This document shows, in pieces, positions 25,994 to 34,988 of a DNA stretch of 64,000 bases. The notes beneath the pieces were generated by a model, which did no database searches, was not told the origin of the DNA, and was given only the letters and a program-made list of their open reading frames with translations. A program made the translations under genes and the position numbers. Position 1 is the first letter of the stretch. Every line of letters begins with the position of its first letter. This stretch comes from Macrococcoides canis. GTDB lineage: Bacteria; Bacillota; Bacilli; Staphylococcales; Staphylococcaceae. Where the stretch lies: positions 992,001-1,056,000 of the forward strand of contig NZ_CP021059.1 in the NCBI RefSeq assembly GCF_002119805.1, read 5' to 3'.

Positions 25994-28574
25994 CTTTTGT
26001 TAACCTCGTAAATTTAATATAGAGTACAGCAAGGATGATTCCTAGAAGTGATAATAATATCATGAGATAAAAATATGGTGGTGTATATTTAAGAACGACT
26101 TCCTTTGTATCTTTAGTGACTGGGATCGTCGATATTATATAATTGCCACGCTTCACTTCAGTTTTCTGACCATCCACGTAAGCTTTCATACCTTCTCGAT
26201 ATACGATAGGAACGACCATTGTGCCATCTTTAGAAGATTTTAGTCTGATGGTCATCTTATTACCTTCATCTTTGAACGTATAATCGATAGCTTTGTCTGC
26301 ATCATTCAGATGTTTATAATCTTCACCGTAGATACCATTAATCTTCAACTTATAGGTGCCTGGTGTCAGACCGATAAGAATCTTACCGTTTTCTGGTGAC
26401 TTTACACGGTAGAGTAAGTCATCATAATGTGTACGATATTTACTTGTCTGAAAGAGTCGATTGTTGGCATATTTGTTCACATTGATCTGATGATTCGTAA
26501 TCGGTGAAATAATTTCTACATGCATATCAACATAGAAATCTTTATATTTTTGTTGTAAGTCTTTAGGAATTTCGATGATTAACCCACCACTTGGAGGATC
26601 AACCTTAAGTTTTTCATTTTGAGCGAGCCAGTTTGAACCGCTAGTTTTGACTTGTACTTTATCGATTAAATTTTTATTCTTCTTAAAAGGATAACTTGTA
26701 GGTTCATCTTCTGAAATGATTCCTTCAATCATTGCATGTTCTCGGTCAATAATTTCAGAGACATCATTCGTATTGACAAACTTATCCGTAATTCTGACAA
26801 AAGGAATCGGTTTTGTATTTTCGTATACTTTATATTTTCCGTCATTCTGAATAAGTTTAAAGTTTTCAGGTACGTCAGTCTGATACGCTTTACGAACAAG
26901 ATATTTTACATTGAATAATGATTCAAGGTTGCTTCTTGACTGAAAAGTGGAATAGCGACTCACTGATTCTTCCTTAAGATTAATCTTCATGTCCTTAAAA
27001 TAAAAATCAACTAAAGCACCGTCGAATATACTTGAATATAGACTTACACCTTTAAATCCTTGATACATCGGTGTATTATCCTGCTCCAGCACACGCCAGT
27101 CAATGCGTTCATCAGCTTTTGTCTTTCGTTTTAACTGATCGATTATATGCTGTTGCAGCGGTGAATCATAGACACTGGATTCAATATAGCTCATCTTCGC
27201 TCGGTCATTGATACCTGGATTATAGTTATCCAGTTTATTATGTACACGAATGATGTCCCAGTTGAAGATAAGAATCACGATAATCATAGCAATATACAGC
27301 ATTTGCTGATGTTTCTTATCCTTTACGATCAATACAAAGAATCCGATGATAATGATGATCGGTATAATGTATATCCAGCTCACTGCTTTATGAATCATGA
27401 AATGACTCGTGAACACTATTATTATTCCTGGAACAATGGAGAGCAGATATTGTCTTATCGATATTGTTCTAAAGCGCATAATATACATGCCGATCAGACC
27501 GCTTGTAAAGAATGATATTAAGTAATGCCAGCGTTTTTGCGGAGCACTGAATCCATTGAATACAGAATCGATAAATGGTGTAAAGCTTAAACACATGAAG
27601 ATAATAGACATTATGCTAAAGAATCGGTAAAAATAACTGTCATATAATTTAAAGGTAAAGAGGGCCTGTACCGCTAAGAACAATACTATGACCAAATAAT
27701 TATCATAGAAGATATTCGCATTCTGATCGAAAGGATCAAAAAGAGGAATACCCGCTTTATATGGCGCACGTTCATTTTGAAGGAAGCTCTTAACGCCATA
27801 GAAGAAGAACATACTGCTGATCAATATTCCGATGACTGACATAATGACGAAATGAAACCACTGTGTCTTACGCAATACGGCATCATATTGTGATCTGAAT
27901 ATATTCCTTGCAATAAAATAGATAAGTCCAGCAAGGAGATGGTAATATGCAAAATAGAAATTATTGATGAATATCAGCGCAACGGCAATAATAAATATAG
28001 AACGTTTCTTATTCTGTATAAAATATTCAATCCCAAGCAACATAAATGGTAAGAAAATAAAGACATCGCTAAAAAATGACCAGTATAATGTAAATCTGAA
28101 GTAAATTGCAGATATGACAAATAAAAACGCTGCAAGCATTGCTGACGTATCGTTTAATCGAATTTTCCTGAAGTATAGATAACTGATACTTATCGCCAGT
28201 GCCGATTTAAATATAGATACATAAAAAGCATTCTTTGCCCAGAAACTGATGCTATCTGTTTTAAAATTGAAGAACAGATCAAGTATCCAGACGAAAATGA
28301 TGTTGATGTAGTAAATGATATTTGTTGAATAGTAATATGATAGGTCGGTAAAATAGTCGCCGCCAAGACCGAAATCCATACTATAGAACAGTTCTCCTTT
28401 AATAAATTTCTGATAGAGATAGAGCTGCATCGGCAGCATCTGTTCTAATCCGTCATTAGGACCTGTGAATATTGTTCCGTCCTTTAAAAATCGATAAATA
28501 TAAAAACTATGTCCAAAAATAGCGAGTAGCAATGCAATCAATGGAATAAATACTTTTCTGTTGTTTTTCATCAT
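25977..28574 (-). CDS. YfhO-family GT-C membrane glycosyltransferase, first copy
   Basis: An 865-residue paralogue of the next gene with the same plan. It has multiple N-terminal membrane helices, TGPNDGLEQMLP (Asp41) and MDFGLGGDYF in the first outside loop, and a globular outer domain with IDREHAM. A KYTPPYFYLM segment leads into the last helix. Both copies keep these anchors while much of the rest differs, so they are diverged duplicates rather than a recent copy. GGAGTAA precedes ATG 28574, which directly abuts the stop of the GtrA-type gene. In S. aureus a single YfhO lies at this same place between rplS and rbgA (recalled). Substrate here is inferred, not shown. Confidence 0.88.
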   Translation of the reverse strand: MMKNNRKVFIPLIALLLAIFGHSFYIYRFLKDGTIFTGPNDGLEQMLPMQLYLYQKFIKGELFYSMDFGLGGDYFTDLSYYYSTNIIYYINIIFVWILDLFFNFKTDSISFWAKNAFYVSIFKSALAISISYLYFRKIRLNDTSAMLAAFLFVISAIYFRFTLYWSFFSDVFIFLPFMLLGIEYFIQNKKRSIFIIAVALIFINNFYFAYYHLLAGLIYFIARNIFRSQYDAVLRKTQWFHFVIMSVIGILISSMFFFYGVKSFLQNERAPYKAGIPLFDPFDQNANIFYDNYLVIVLFLAVQALFTFKLYDSYFYRFFSIMSIIFMCLSFTPFIDSVFNGFSAPQKRWHYLISFFTSGLIGMYIMRFRTISIRQYLLSIVPGIIIVFTSHFMIHKAVSWIYIIPIIIIIGFFVLIVKDKKHQQMLYIAMIIVILIFNWDIIRVHNKLDNYNPGINDRAKMSYIESSVYDSPLQQHIIDQLKRKTKADERIDWRVLEQDNTPMYQGFKGVSLYSSIFDGALVDFYFKDMKINLKEESVSRYSTFQSRSNLESLFNVKYLVRKAYQTDVPENFKLIQNDGKYKVYENTKPIPFVRITDKFVNTNDVSEIIDREHAMIEGIISEDEPTSYPFKKNKNLIDKVQVKTSGSNWLAQNEKLKVDPPSGGLIIEIPKDLQQKYKDFYVDMHVEIISPITNHQINVNKYANNRLFQTSKYRTHYDDLLYRVKSPENGKILIGLTPGTYKLKINGIYGEDYKHLNDADKAIDYTFKDEGNKMTIRLKSSKDGTMVVPIVYREGMKAYVDGQKTEVKRGNYIISTIPVTKDTKEVVLKYTPPYFYLMILLSLLGIILAVLYIKFTRLTKDETKI

Positions 28575-28952
28575 TTACTCCTTTGTTAAGATATAGGTTG
28601 TAACTAAATATGTAACTGGTATCGTAAAGATTAATGCAGGAAATGGCGCATAAACTTTATCGATATGTAATAGTTCTACAAAAATATAGAGCAGTAATGT
28701 CTGTACTCCCATATTTACGATTTGGGTTAACGGAAACTGAATGAATTTTTTAATAGTGGGTTTAACTTTATAAACAAAATAGCAGTTTAAAAAGTATGAA
28801 ATAATGAATGAAACGAGAAATCCTGTTAAATGACTCGTTATATAACTCAAACTTAAAAACTTTAATAACAGCAAATAGACAATGTAATAATTCAGCGTAT
28901 TTAATACGCCTACAATAATAAACTTTATAAGCCTGCCGTATCGCTCTATCAT
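28575..28952 (-). CDS. GtrA/GtcA-family membrane protein, probable undecaprenyl-phosphate-sugar flippase
   Basis: A 125-residue protein with four predicted membrane helices (about 9-27, 34-55, 72-92 and 100-121), the whole length of the GtrA family. Family members carry lipid-linked sugars across the membrane for O-antigen, teichoic acid or arabinogalactan decoration. In S. aureus and Listeria the name is GtcA. It overlaps the glycosyltransferase gene by four bases (ATGA) and touches the first YfhO gene, which supports a joint function. The sequence does not show which sugar is handled. Confidence 0.87.
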   Translation of the reverse strand: MIERYGRLIKFIIVGVLNTLNYYIVYLLLLKFLSLSYITSHLTGFLVSFIISYFLNCYFVYKVKPTIKKFIQFPLTQIVNMGVQTLLLYIFVELLHIDKVYAPFPALIFTIPVTYLVTTYILTKE

Positions 28953-29905
28953 GCGCGCTTTCTCACTTTCTCCTGGAAATCACTCTCGTCGATATTAGTA
29001 TCACTGATAATATAATGCGGTCGGCCTTTCGTTTCATAATAGATACGTCCGATATATTCTCCGATTATTCCAAGTCCAAATAATTGAACAGAACCGAGAA
29101 ACAATACGGATGCAATGATTGTGAAATAACCAGGTGACTCTACGCCATGGCGCATTATCTGTATGAATGTGATTAATATATAGAGTAAGCATAACGTCAT
29201 AGTGATTGCACCAAAATGGAAACACAGACGTAACGGTTTATTGTTGTAGCTGATAATTCCGTCAATTGCATAGTCAACCAGTCTTTTTAGAGAAAATGAA
29301 GATTGTCCCTCAAAACGTTCGATATTTTTAAAGTTCAATGTTTTCTTGCTGAAGCCGACCCACTCAAATATCCCTTTAGAGAATCGGTTATATTCTTTCA
29401 ATGAAAGGATACTGTCAATTACACGTCTTGAGATGAGACGGAAATCACCTTCACCATCCGTTAACTGAATATCAACGGCATTGTTGATTAATTTGTAGAA
29501 TAACTGTGTCGGAAACTTTCTGATGGCATGTTCACCAGATCGATCTCTACGCATTACAACCTGGTCATAACCTTGTAGATAATACTGGATCATCTCAGGT
29601 ATTCGTTCAGGGGGGTGCTGCAAATCTGCATCTAGTATAACAGCACAATCTCCTCTGGCAGCATTGAGCCCGGCAATCATTGCGGACTCTTTGCCAAAAT
29701 TACGAGAAAATGAAATATATCTTATTTGCGGGAAAAGTAATGCCTGCTCCCTTATGATTGATAAAGAGTTATCCTTACTCCCATCGTTGATAAGTATGAG
29801 TTCGTATTTGAACTTATTGCTATGCATCACAGCATCAATCTTTTCTGTAAGCAGCTGAATATTCTTTTCTTCATTATAAATTGGTGCGATGAGTGAAATT
29901 AGCAT
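28949..29905 (-). CDS. csbB: CsbB/GtrB-type polyprenyl-phosphate glycosyltransferase (GT2)
   Basis: A 318-residue enzyme of the DPM1-like GT2 family that loads a sugar onto undecaprenyl phosphate on the inner face of the membrane. The GT-A domain (1 to about 215) has APIYNEE, LINDGSKD and the metal-binding DADLQHPP (Asp92 and Asp94). Two C-terminal helices (about 232-256 and 264-288) anchor it. In Bacillus and S. aureus CsbB makes the GlcNAc-lipid used for lipoteichoic acid; the same sugar is likely but unproven here. AAGGAG precedes ATG 29905. It heads the four-gene minus-strand operon and is divergent from rbgA. Confidence 0.88.
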   Translation of the reverse strand: MLISLIAPIYNEEKNIQLLTEKIDAVMHSNKFKYELILINDGSKDNSLSIIREQALLFPQIRYISFSRNFGKESAMIAGLNAARGDCAVILDADLQHPPERIPEMIQYYLQGYDQVVMRRDRSGEHAIRKFPTQLFYKLINNAVDIQLTDGEGDFRLISRRVIDSILSLKEYNRFSKGIFEWVGFSKKTLNFKNIERFEGQSSFSLKRLVDYAIDGIISYNNKPLRLCFHFGAITMTLCLLYILITFIQIMRHGVESPGYFTIIASVLFLGSVQLFGLGIIGEYIGRIYYETKGRPHYIISDTNIDESDFQEKVRKRA

Positions 29906-29937
29906 AAAGACTCCTTAAGTATTATGTTAAAATGTTA

Positions 29938-29969
29938 ATTATAAATCATAAAGATATTTTAACATACAA
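29938..29969 (-). promoter_or_regulatory. candidate promoter for the glycosylation operon
   Basis: On the minus strand TATAAT (29943-29938) is about 30 bases before the glycosyltransferase start. A TTGTAT at 29969-29964 is 20 bases upstream, longer than ideal. No sigma-B type box (GTTT...GGGTAT) is evident. Confidence 0.4.
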
Positions 29970-30027
29970 TGAAGAAATTCGGACTTTGTATGATGATTAA
30001 TTTAAATAACTGGAAAGAAGTGAGATT

Positions 30028-30900
30028 ATGGCGATACAATGGTTCCCGGGACATATGGCGAAAGCGAGAAGAGAAGTTACAGAACAGCTGAAACTTGTAG
30101 ATGTTGTATTTGAACTTGTTGATGCACGTATTCCATACTCTTCGCGTAACCCTATGATTGATGAAGTGATCAAGGATAAACCGCGTGTAGTATTATTGAA
30201 TAAGATGGATATGGCCAACTTGAACGAAACGAAGAAATGGATGCAATTCTTTGAAGATAAAGGTTTCTATCCTGTGCTGATTGATAGTAAGAACGGAAAG
30301 AACTTATCTCAGGTGACAAAGGCTGCAGAAATTGTAACGCAGGAAAAGTTTGATCGTATGAGACAAAAAGGGTTGAGACCACGTGCAATTCGAGCGATGA
30401 TTGTCGGAATTCCTAATGTCGGAAAATCAACATTGATCAATCGACTTGCAAAAAAATCAATTGCGAAGACAGGAAATATGCCTGGTGTAACAAAGAAACA
30501 GCAGTGGATTAAAGTAGGAAAGACTCTGGAATTATTAGATACTCCAGGGATTCTATGGCCAAAGTTTGAAGATCAGACGGTCGGCAAAAAATTAAGCTTA
30601 ACAGGGGCAATTAAAGACAGCATCGTTCATTTAGATGAAGTTGCAATATACGGCATTTCATTTTTGCAGGAAAGAGACCTAGCAACGTTTAACAAGCATT
30701 ATAACATTGATGTTACTGCAGATACACCCTACCTAGAAGTATTTGATGCGATTGGTAGAAGTCGCGGTCTAAAGTTAAAAGGGAATGAAATCGATTATGA
30801 GTCAGTTGTGGAATTGATCATCCGAGATATTCGTAACGAAAAAATTGGAAAATATACATTCGATCATATTTCGATGCTAGAGGAAAATAATGAACAGTAA
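30028..30900 (+). CDS. rbgA: ribosome biogenesis GTPase RbgA (YlqF)
   Basis: RbgA is an essential GTPase for a late step of 50S assembly. The 290-residue protein is a circularly permuted GTPase: NKMD (G4) comes before GIPNVGKST (P-loop) and DTPG (G3). It begins with the family motif [14 protein letters not shown], and a C-terminal helical domain binds rRNA. GAAGTGAGATT precedes ATG 30028. It overlaps rnhB by 11 bases; the rbgA-rnhB pair is standard. The promoter is not obvious. Confidence 0.97.
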   Translation: MAIQWFPGHMAKARREVTEQLKLVDVVFELVDARIPYSSRNPMIDEVIKDKPRVVLLNKMDMANLNETKKWMQFFEDKGFYPVLIDSKNGKNLSQVTKAAEIVTQEKFDRMRQKGLRPRAIRAMIVGIPNVGKSTLINRLAKKSIAKTGNMPGVTKKQQWIKVGKTLELLDTPGILWPKFEDQTVGKKLSLTGAIKDSIVHLDEVAIYGISFLQERDLATFNKHYNIDVTADTPYLEVFDAIGRSRGLKLKGNEIDYESVVELIIRDIRNEKIGKYTFDHISMLEENNEQ

Positions 30901-31678
30901 ACAATTTTCGATTGCAGTATTAAAAGAGAAAGTAAAAATGATGCCAAAAGATGAACTCGCTATCTTCTTTCTGGAAGAAGATAGAGCTGGTGCATTAGCT
31001 GTGAAAAGAAGAAGAGAGAATGAACTATATAAGCTTGAGCAATCGATAGCGCAATACGAACAGATGCAATTATATGAAGAGCGCTATAAAGGGAAGATCA
31101 TCTGTGGCATTGACGAAGTTGGACGTGGCCCACTTGCAGGTCCTGTAATCGCATGTGCAGTAATATTGAATGAAGATCATCGCTATTTAGGGCTGAAAGA
31201 TTCAAAGCAATTGTCAAAACAAAAAAGAGATGTGCTCTATCATGAGCTGACACAGGCAGTGACCTATGCCATCGGTGAGGCATCAGTAGAAGAAATTGAT
31301 GCATTAAACATATATGAAGCAACGAAGCTTGCGATGCGACGTGCAGTTGACAGATTACCGGTTACACCTGAAGTATTGTTGATAGATGCGATGAAGCTGG
31401 ATTCTGGACTTATTGAAGAATCAATTATTAAAGGCGATGCAAATAGCATATCCATTGCAGCAGCGAGTGTAATTGCAAAAGTTTATCGCGATCAGCTGAT
31501 GGAAAATATACATGCTGATTATCCGTTTTATGATTTTAATAATAACGCAGGCTATGGTACGAAGAATCATATTGATGGATTGATGGCGTATGGCATCACT
31601 GAACATCATAGAAGATCATTTGAACCCATTAAATCGATGGTGCATACTGAACAAAAGTCACAGACAATTACGACGTGA
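30890..31678 (+). CDS. rnhB: ribonuclease HII
   Basis: RNase HII removes ribonucleotides from DNA and RNA primers. The 262-residue protein has an N-terminal extension of about 70 residues usual in Bacilli. The catalytic core follows with [12 protein letters not shown] (first Asp-Glu pair), LKDSKQLS and LLIDAMKL. A terminal motif HRRSFEP ends the fold. GAGG precedes the start inside rbgA. The terminator stem begins within its last codons. Confidence 0.96.
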   Translation: MNSKQFSIAVLKEKVKMMPKDELAIFFLEEDRAGALAVKRRRENELYKLEQSIAQYEQMQLYEERYKGKIICGIDEVGRGPLAGPVIACAVILNEDHRYLGLKDSKQLSKQKRDVLYHELTQAVTYAIGEASVEEIDALNIYEATKLAMRRAVDRLPVTPEVLLIDAMKLDSGLIEESIIKGDANSISIAAASVIAKVYRDQLMENIHADYPFYDFNNNAGYGTKNHIDGLMAYGITEHHRRSFEPIKSMVHTEQKSQTITT

Positions 31679-31699
31679 AGCGTAATTGTCTGTTTTTTT
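31661..31699 (+). terminator. intrinsic terminator overlapping the rnhB 3' end
   Basis: A 12-bp stem (CAGACAATTACG and complement, 31661-31672 and 31681-31692), loop of 8, then T7. The stop codon TGA lies in the loop. Confidence 0.9.
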
Positions 31700-31711
31700 A
31701 AGCGTTTGCGG

Positions 31712-31740
31712 TTTACAATAGCGCTTTCATTTTTTATAAT
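31712..31740 (+). promoter_or_regulatory. sigma-A promoter for sucCD
   Basis: TTTACA (31712-31717), 17 bases, perfect TATAAT (31735-31740), about 43 bases before sucC. Confidence 0.75.
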
Positions 31741-31783
31741 TGGAACGTAAGCTAAATTAATGCGCATTATAGGAGGATGGACA

Positions 31784-32953
31784 ATGAATATCCATGAGTA
31801 TCAAGGGAAAGAAATTTTTCGCTCTATGGGTGTAGCGGTACCGAATGGTTCTGTTGCTTATACACCTGAAGAAGCAGTTGAAGTAGCTAAAGGACTTAAA
31901 GAGGGCGTTTACGTTGTTAAAGCTCAAATTCACGCGGGTGGTCGTGGCAAAGCAGGCGGCGTTAAAATTGCAAAGTCTTTAGAAGAAGTTGAAAGCTACG
32001 CAAAAGAATTACTTGGTAAAGTGTTAGTAACACACCAGACTGGTCCTGAAGGTAAAGAAGTGAAACGTCTTCTTGTTGAAGAAGGATGCGATATTAAGAA
32101 AGAATACTATTTAGGTTTCGTATTAGACCGTGCTACTGATAGCGTTGTATTAATGGGATCTGAAGAAGGTGGAACTGAAATTGAAGAAGTAGCTGAAGCG
32201 ACACCTGAGAAGATCTTTAAAGAAGTTATCGATCCAGTAGTAGGATTAATGCCATTCCAAGCTCGTCGTTTAGCATTTAATATTAACATTCCTAAAGAAT
32301 CAGTGAATAAGGCAGTTAAAATTATGTTAGGTCTTTATGATGTATTTATTAAGAAAGATGCATCGATCATTGAAATCAATCCATTAGTTACGACAGGTGA
32401 AGGAGATGTCCTTGCACTTGATGCTAAGATCAATTTTGATTCTAATGCGTTATTCCGTCAAAAAGACGTTACTGAGTTACGTGACTTAGACGAAGAAGAT
32501 CCAAAAGAAATCGAAGCATCAAAATATGATTTATCATATATTGCTTTAGATGGAAATATCGGATGTATGGTTAACGGTGCCGGACTTGCGATGGCAACGA
32601 TGGACACGATCAACCACTTCGGCGGAAATCCGGCGAACTTCCTGGATGTAGGGGGCGGCGCTACGAAAGAGAAAGTTACTGAAGCGTTCAAAATCATTTT
32701 AGGTGATGAAAAAGTTGAAGGTATTTTTGTAAATATCTTTGGTGGTATCATGAAATGTGACATTATCGCTGAAGGTGTTGTAGCAGCAGCTAAAGAATTA
32801 GAATTAACAATTCCATTAGTTGTACGTCTAGAAGGTACAAACGTTGAACAAGGTAAAGAAATTCTAAACAATTCTGGATTAGCAATCACTCCAGCAAATA
32901 CAATGGCTGAAGGTGCACAAAAAATCGTTGAATTAGTAAAAGAAGCTAAATAG
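31784..32953 (+). CDS. sucC: succinate-CoA ligase (ADP-forming) beta subunit
   Basis: SucC with SucD converts succinyl-CoA to succinate with ATP formation in the TCA cycle. The 389-residue protein has an ATP-grasp N-terminal part ([45 protein letters not shown]). The C-terminal domain has [15 protein letters not shown] and [15 protein letters not shown] 31784 after AGGAGGATGGACA is chosen over an in-frame ATG 24 bases upstream that precedes the ribosome-binding site. It is 15 bases from sucD. Confidence 0.97.
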   Translation: MNIHEYQGKEIFRSMGVAVPNGSVAYTPEEAVEVAKGLKEGVYVVKAQIHAGGRGKAGGVKIAKSLEEVESYAKELLGKVLVTHQTGPEGKEVKRLLVEEGCDIKKEYYLGFVLDRATDSVVLMGSEEGGTEIEEVAEATPEKIFKEVIDPVVGLMPFQARRLAFNINIPKESVNKAVKIMLGLYDVFIKKDASIIEINPLVTTGEGDVLALDAKINFDSNALFRQKDVTELRDLDEEDPKEIEASKYDLSYIALDGNIGCMVNGAGLAMATMDTINHFGGNPANFLDVGGGATKEKVTEAFKIILGDEKVEGIFVNIFGGIMKCDIIAEGVVAAAKELELTIPLVVRLEGTNVEQGKEILNNSGLAITPANTMAEGAQKIVELVKEAK

Positions 32954-32968
32954 GAAGCGGGGATAAAC

Positions 32969-33877
32969 GTGGGAGTATTTATTGATAAAGATACGAAAGT
33001 AATCGTACAAGGTATTACAGGATCAACAGCATTATTTCATACAAAACAAATGATCGAATATGGTACAAAGATCGTTGCAGGTGTTACACCTGGTAAAGGC
33101 GGCATGGAAGTTGAAGGCGTGCCTGTATTCAATACAGTAGAAGAAGCAGTTAAAGCTACTGGTGCAACAGTTTCAGTTATCTATGTACCAGCACCATTTG
33201 CTGCTGATGCAATCGTAGAATGTGTAGATGCAGAATTAGATTTAGCAATCTGTATTACGGAGCATATTCCAGTATTAGATATGGTTAAAGTTAAACGTTA
33301 TATGCAAGGCAAGAAAACACGTTTAGTCGGACCAAACTGTCCAGGTGTGATTACTGCTGACGAATGTAAGATTGGTATCATGCCAGGATACATTCATAAA
33401 AAAGGACATGTTGGTGTCGTAAGTCGTTCTGGAACATTAACTTATGAAGCAGTGCATCAATTAACACAGTTAGGTATCGGTCAGACAACAGCAGTTGGAA
33501 TTGGTGGAGACCCAGTTAACGGTACAAACTTCATCGACGCTTTAGAAGCATTTAACAATGACCCAGAAACTTTAGCTGTCGTAATGATCGGTGAAATCGG
33601 TGGAACAGCGGAAGAAGAAGCAGCTGAATGGGTTAAAGCAAATATGAAGAAACCTGTTGTAGGCTTCATCGGTGGTCAAACAGCTCCTCCAGGAAAACGT
33701 ATGGGACACGCAGGTGCAATCATCTCTGGTGGTAAAGGTACAGCATCAGAAAAGATTAAAGCGATGAATGCTGCAGGTATTAAAACAGCAGCAACACCAT
33801 CTGATATCGGTTCAACATTAGTAGAACGTATTAAAGAAGAAGATGGATTATACGAAAAATGTTTAACAGTTAAATAA
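32969..33877 (+). CDS. sucD: succinate-CoA ligase (ADP-forming) alpha subunit
   Basis: This subunit binds CoA and carries the phosphohistidine. The 302-residue protein has the CoA-binding Rossmann part ([26 protein letters not shown]), [20 protein letters not shown] and GGDPVNGT. The active-site His is in RMGHAGAII. The start is GTG at 32969 with AAGCGGGG upstream. It is followed by a long terminator. The sucCD pair lies between rnhB and dprA as in staphylococci. Confidence 0.97.
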   Translation: MGVFIDKDTKVIVQGITGSTALFHTKQMIEYGTKIVAGVTPGKGGMEVEGVPVFNTVEEAVKATGATVSVIYVPAPFAADAIVECVDAELDLAICITEHIPVLDMVKVKRYMQGKKTRLVGPNCPGVITADECKIGIMPGYIHKKGHVGVVSRSGTLTYEAVHQLTQLGIGQTTAVGIGGDPVNGTNFIDALEAFNNDPETLAVVMIGEIGGTAEEEAAEWVKANMKKPVVGFIGGQTAPPGKRMGHAGAIISGGKGTASEKIKAMNAAGIKTAATPSDIGSTLVERIKEEDGLYEKCLTVK

Positions 33878-33883
33878 TTAGAT

Positions 33884-33928
33884 AAATCCCGAATGACCGA
33901 TTACTTATCGGTTATTCGGGATTTTTTT
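33884..33928 (+). terminator. intrinsic terminator after sucD
   Basis: A long stem (AAATCCCGAATGACCGA pairing with TCGGTTATTCGGGATTT, one wobble) around a short loop, followed by a T-tract. Confidence 0.88.
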
Positions 33929-34009
33929 ATTACTAATATTTACAAATATTAATATTTAAATGAATTGAAATTAAAAAATACCTATTAGAATATAAATGAG
34001 GTGATAAGG

Positions 34010-34897
34010 ATGAAAAGACATCATAAACTATTAAAACTCATTTATGCAGGTTTTACGACTCAGGAGTTACACAAGATATATAATGTGTACCATTCATTTG
34101 ATCTAAATATGTTTCAGCTCAAACCTATATTACGGCAAATTCTGAACTGTAACGAACGAACTCTGGATAATAAGTTGACAAAATTTCAGAATCTTAAGAG
34201 CAGCATGCTACTTGAAGAGCTTGAAAGCAAGGAGATTACCCCACTTTATTTTGACTCTGAAACGTACCCCAAAATACTGCTTGAAATTTATGATTACCCT
34301 TTCATTTTATTCACAAAAGGCAATATTAATATCCTTAATTATTCGAATGCTTTAGCGATTGTAGGGAGCAGGGATGCGACGAATTATACTGCGAATGCGC
34401 TCGACCAGATTGTACCTGAACTTATCAAAAATAATATATTTATTGTCAGCGGCCTTGCAAAAGGTGCGGATAATTATGCACATCTTGCGTGTAACTTCTA
34501 TGGTGGCCATACGATTGGAGTACTTGCATATGGTCATGATTTTGTTTATCCGGCTGAAACTGCGCTCATTAGAAAATTGATGGAAAAAAATCATATCGTT
34601 ATAAGTGAATATCCACCATCGACACCGATTCAGAAGTTTAGATTTCCGGAACGTAATAGAATTATCAGTGGTCTTGCTCAAGGGGTCCTGATTACAGAAG
34701 CGAAAGAGAGAAGCGGGAGTCTCATTACGCTTGATCAGGGACTAGAACAAGACAGAAATATCTATTGCCTACCTGGACCTATCAATCATGAACTGTCATC
34801 CGGATGTAACAAAAGAATAAAAGAAGGTGCAAAGTTAGTGCAATGCGCACAAGACATCCTGGAAGATTATTCTTTTCCTGATATTTCAAAAAATTAA
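34010..34897 (+). CDS. dprA: DNA-processing protein DprA (Smf)
   Basis: DprA binds incoming single-stranded DNA and loads RecA during transformation. The 295-residue protein has a short N-terminal helical part and a Rossmann-like domain with AIVGSRDATNY, VSGLAKGAD, GHDFVYPAE, FPERNRIISGLA and EAKERSGSLIT. The C-terminal winged helix of some DprA proteins is absent, as in other Bacilli. ATG 34010 after GAGGTGAT is preferred to GTG 34001. No other competence genes are in the window. Confidence 0.94.
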   Translation: MKRHHKLLKLIYAGFTTQELHKIYNVYHSFDLNMFQLKPILRQILNCNERTLDNKLTKFQNLKSSMLLEELESKEITPLYFDSETYPKILLEIYDYPFILFTKGNINILNYSNALAIVGSRDATNYTANALDQIVPELIKNNIFIVSGLAKGADNYAHLACNFYGGHTIGVLAYGHDFVYPAETALIRKLMEKNHIVISEYPPSTPIQKFRFPERNRIISGLAQGVLITEAKERSGSLITLDQGLEQDRNIYCLPGPINHELSSGCNKRIKEGAKLVQCAQDILEDYSFPDISKN

Positions 34898-34918
34898 AAT
34901 TATATTTATGAGTTTTAT

Positions 34919-34948
34919 TTGACAATCACTTACTTATACGTATATTAT
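34919..34948 (+). promoter_or_regulatory. candidate sigma-A promoter for topA
   Basis: A perfect TTGACA (34919-34924) with TATTAT (34943-34948, spacer 18) or TATATT (34941-34946, spacer 16), about 40 bases before topA. Confidence 0.65.
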
Positions 34949-34988
34949 TTATCATTGAAAACAAATTAAGTAAGAGGGGGATATACAA

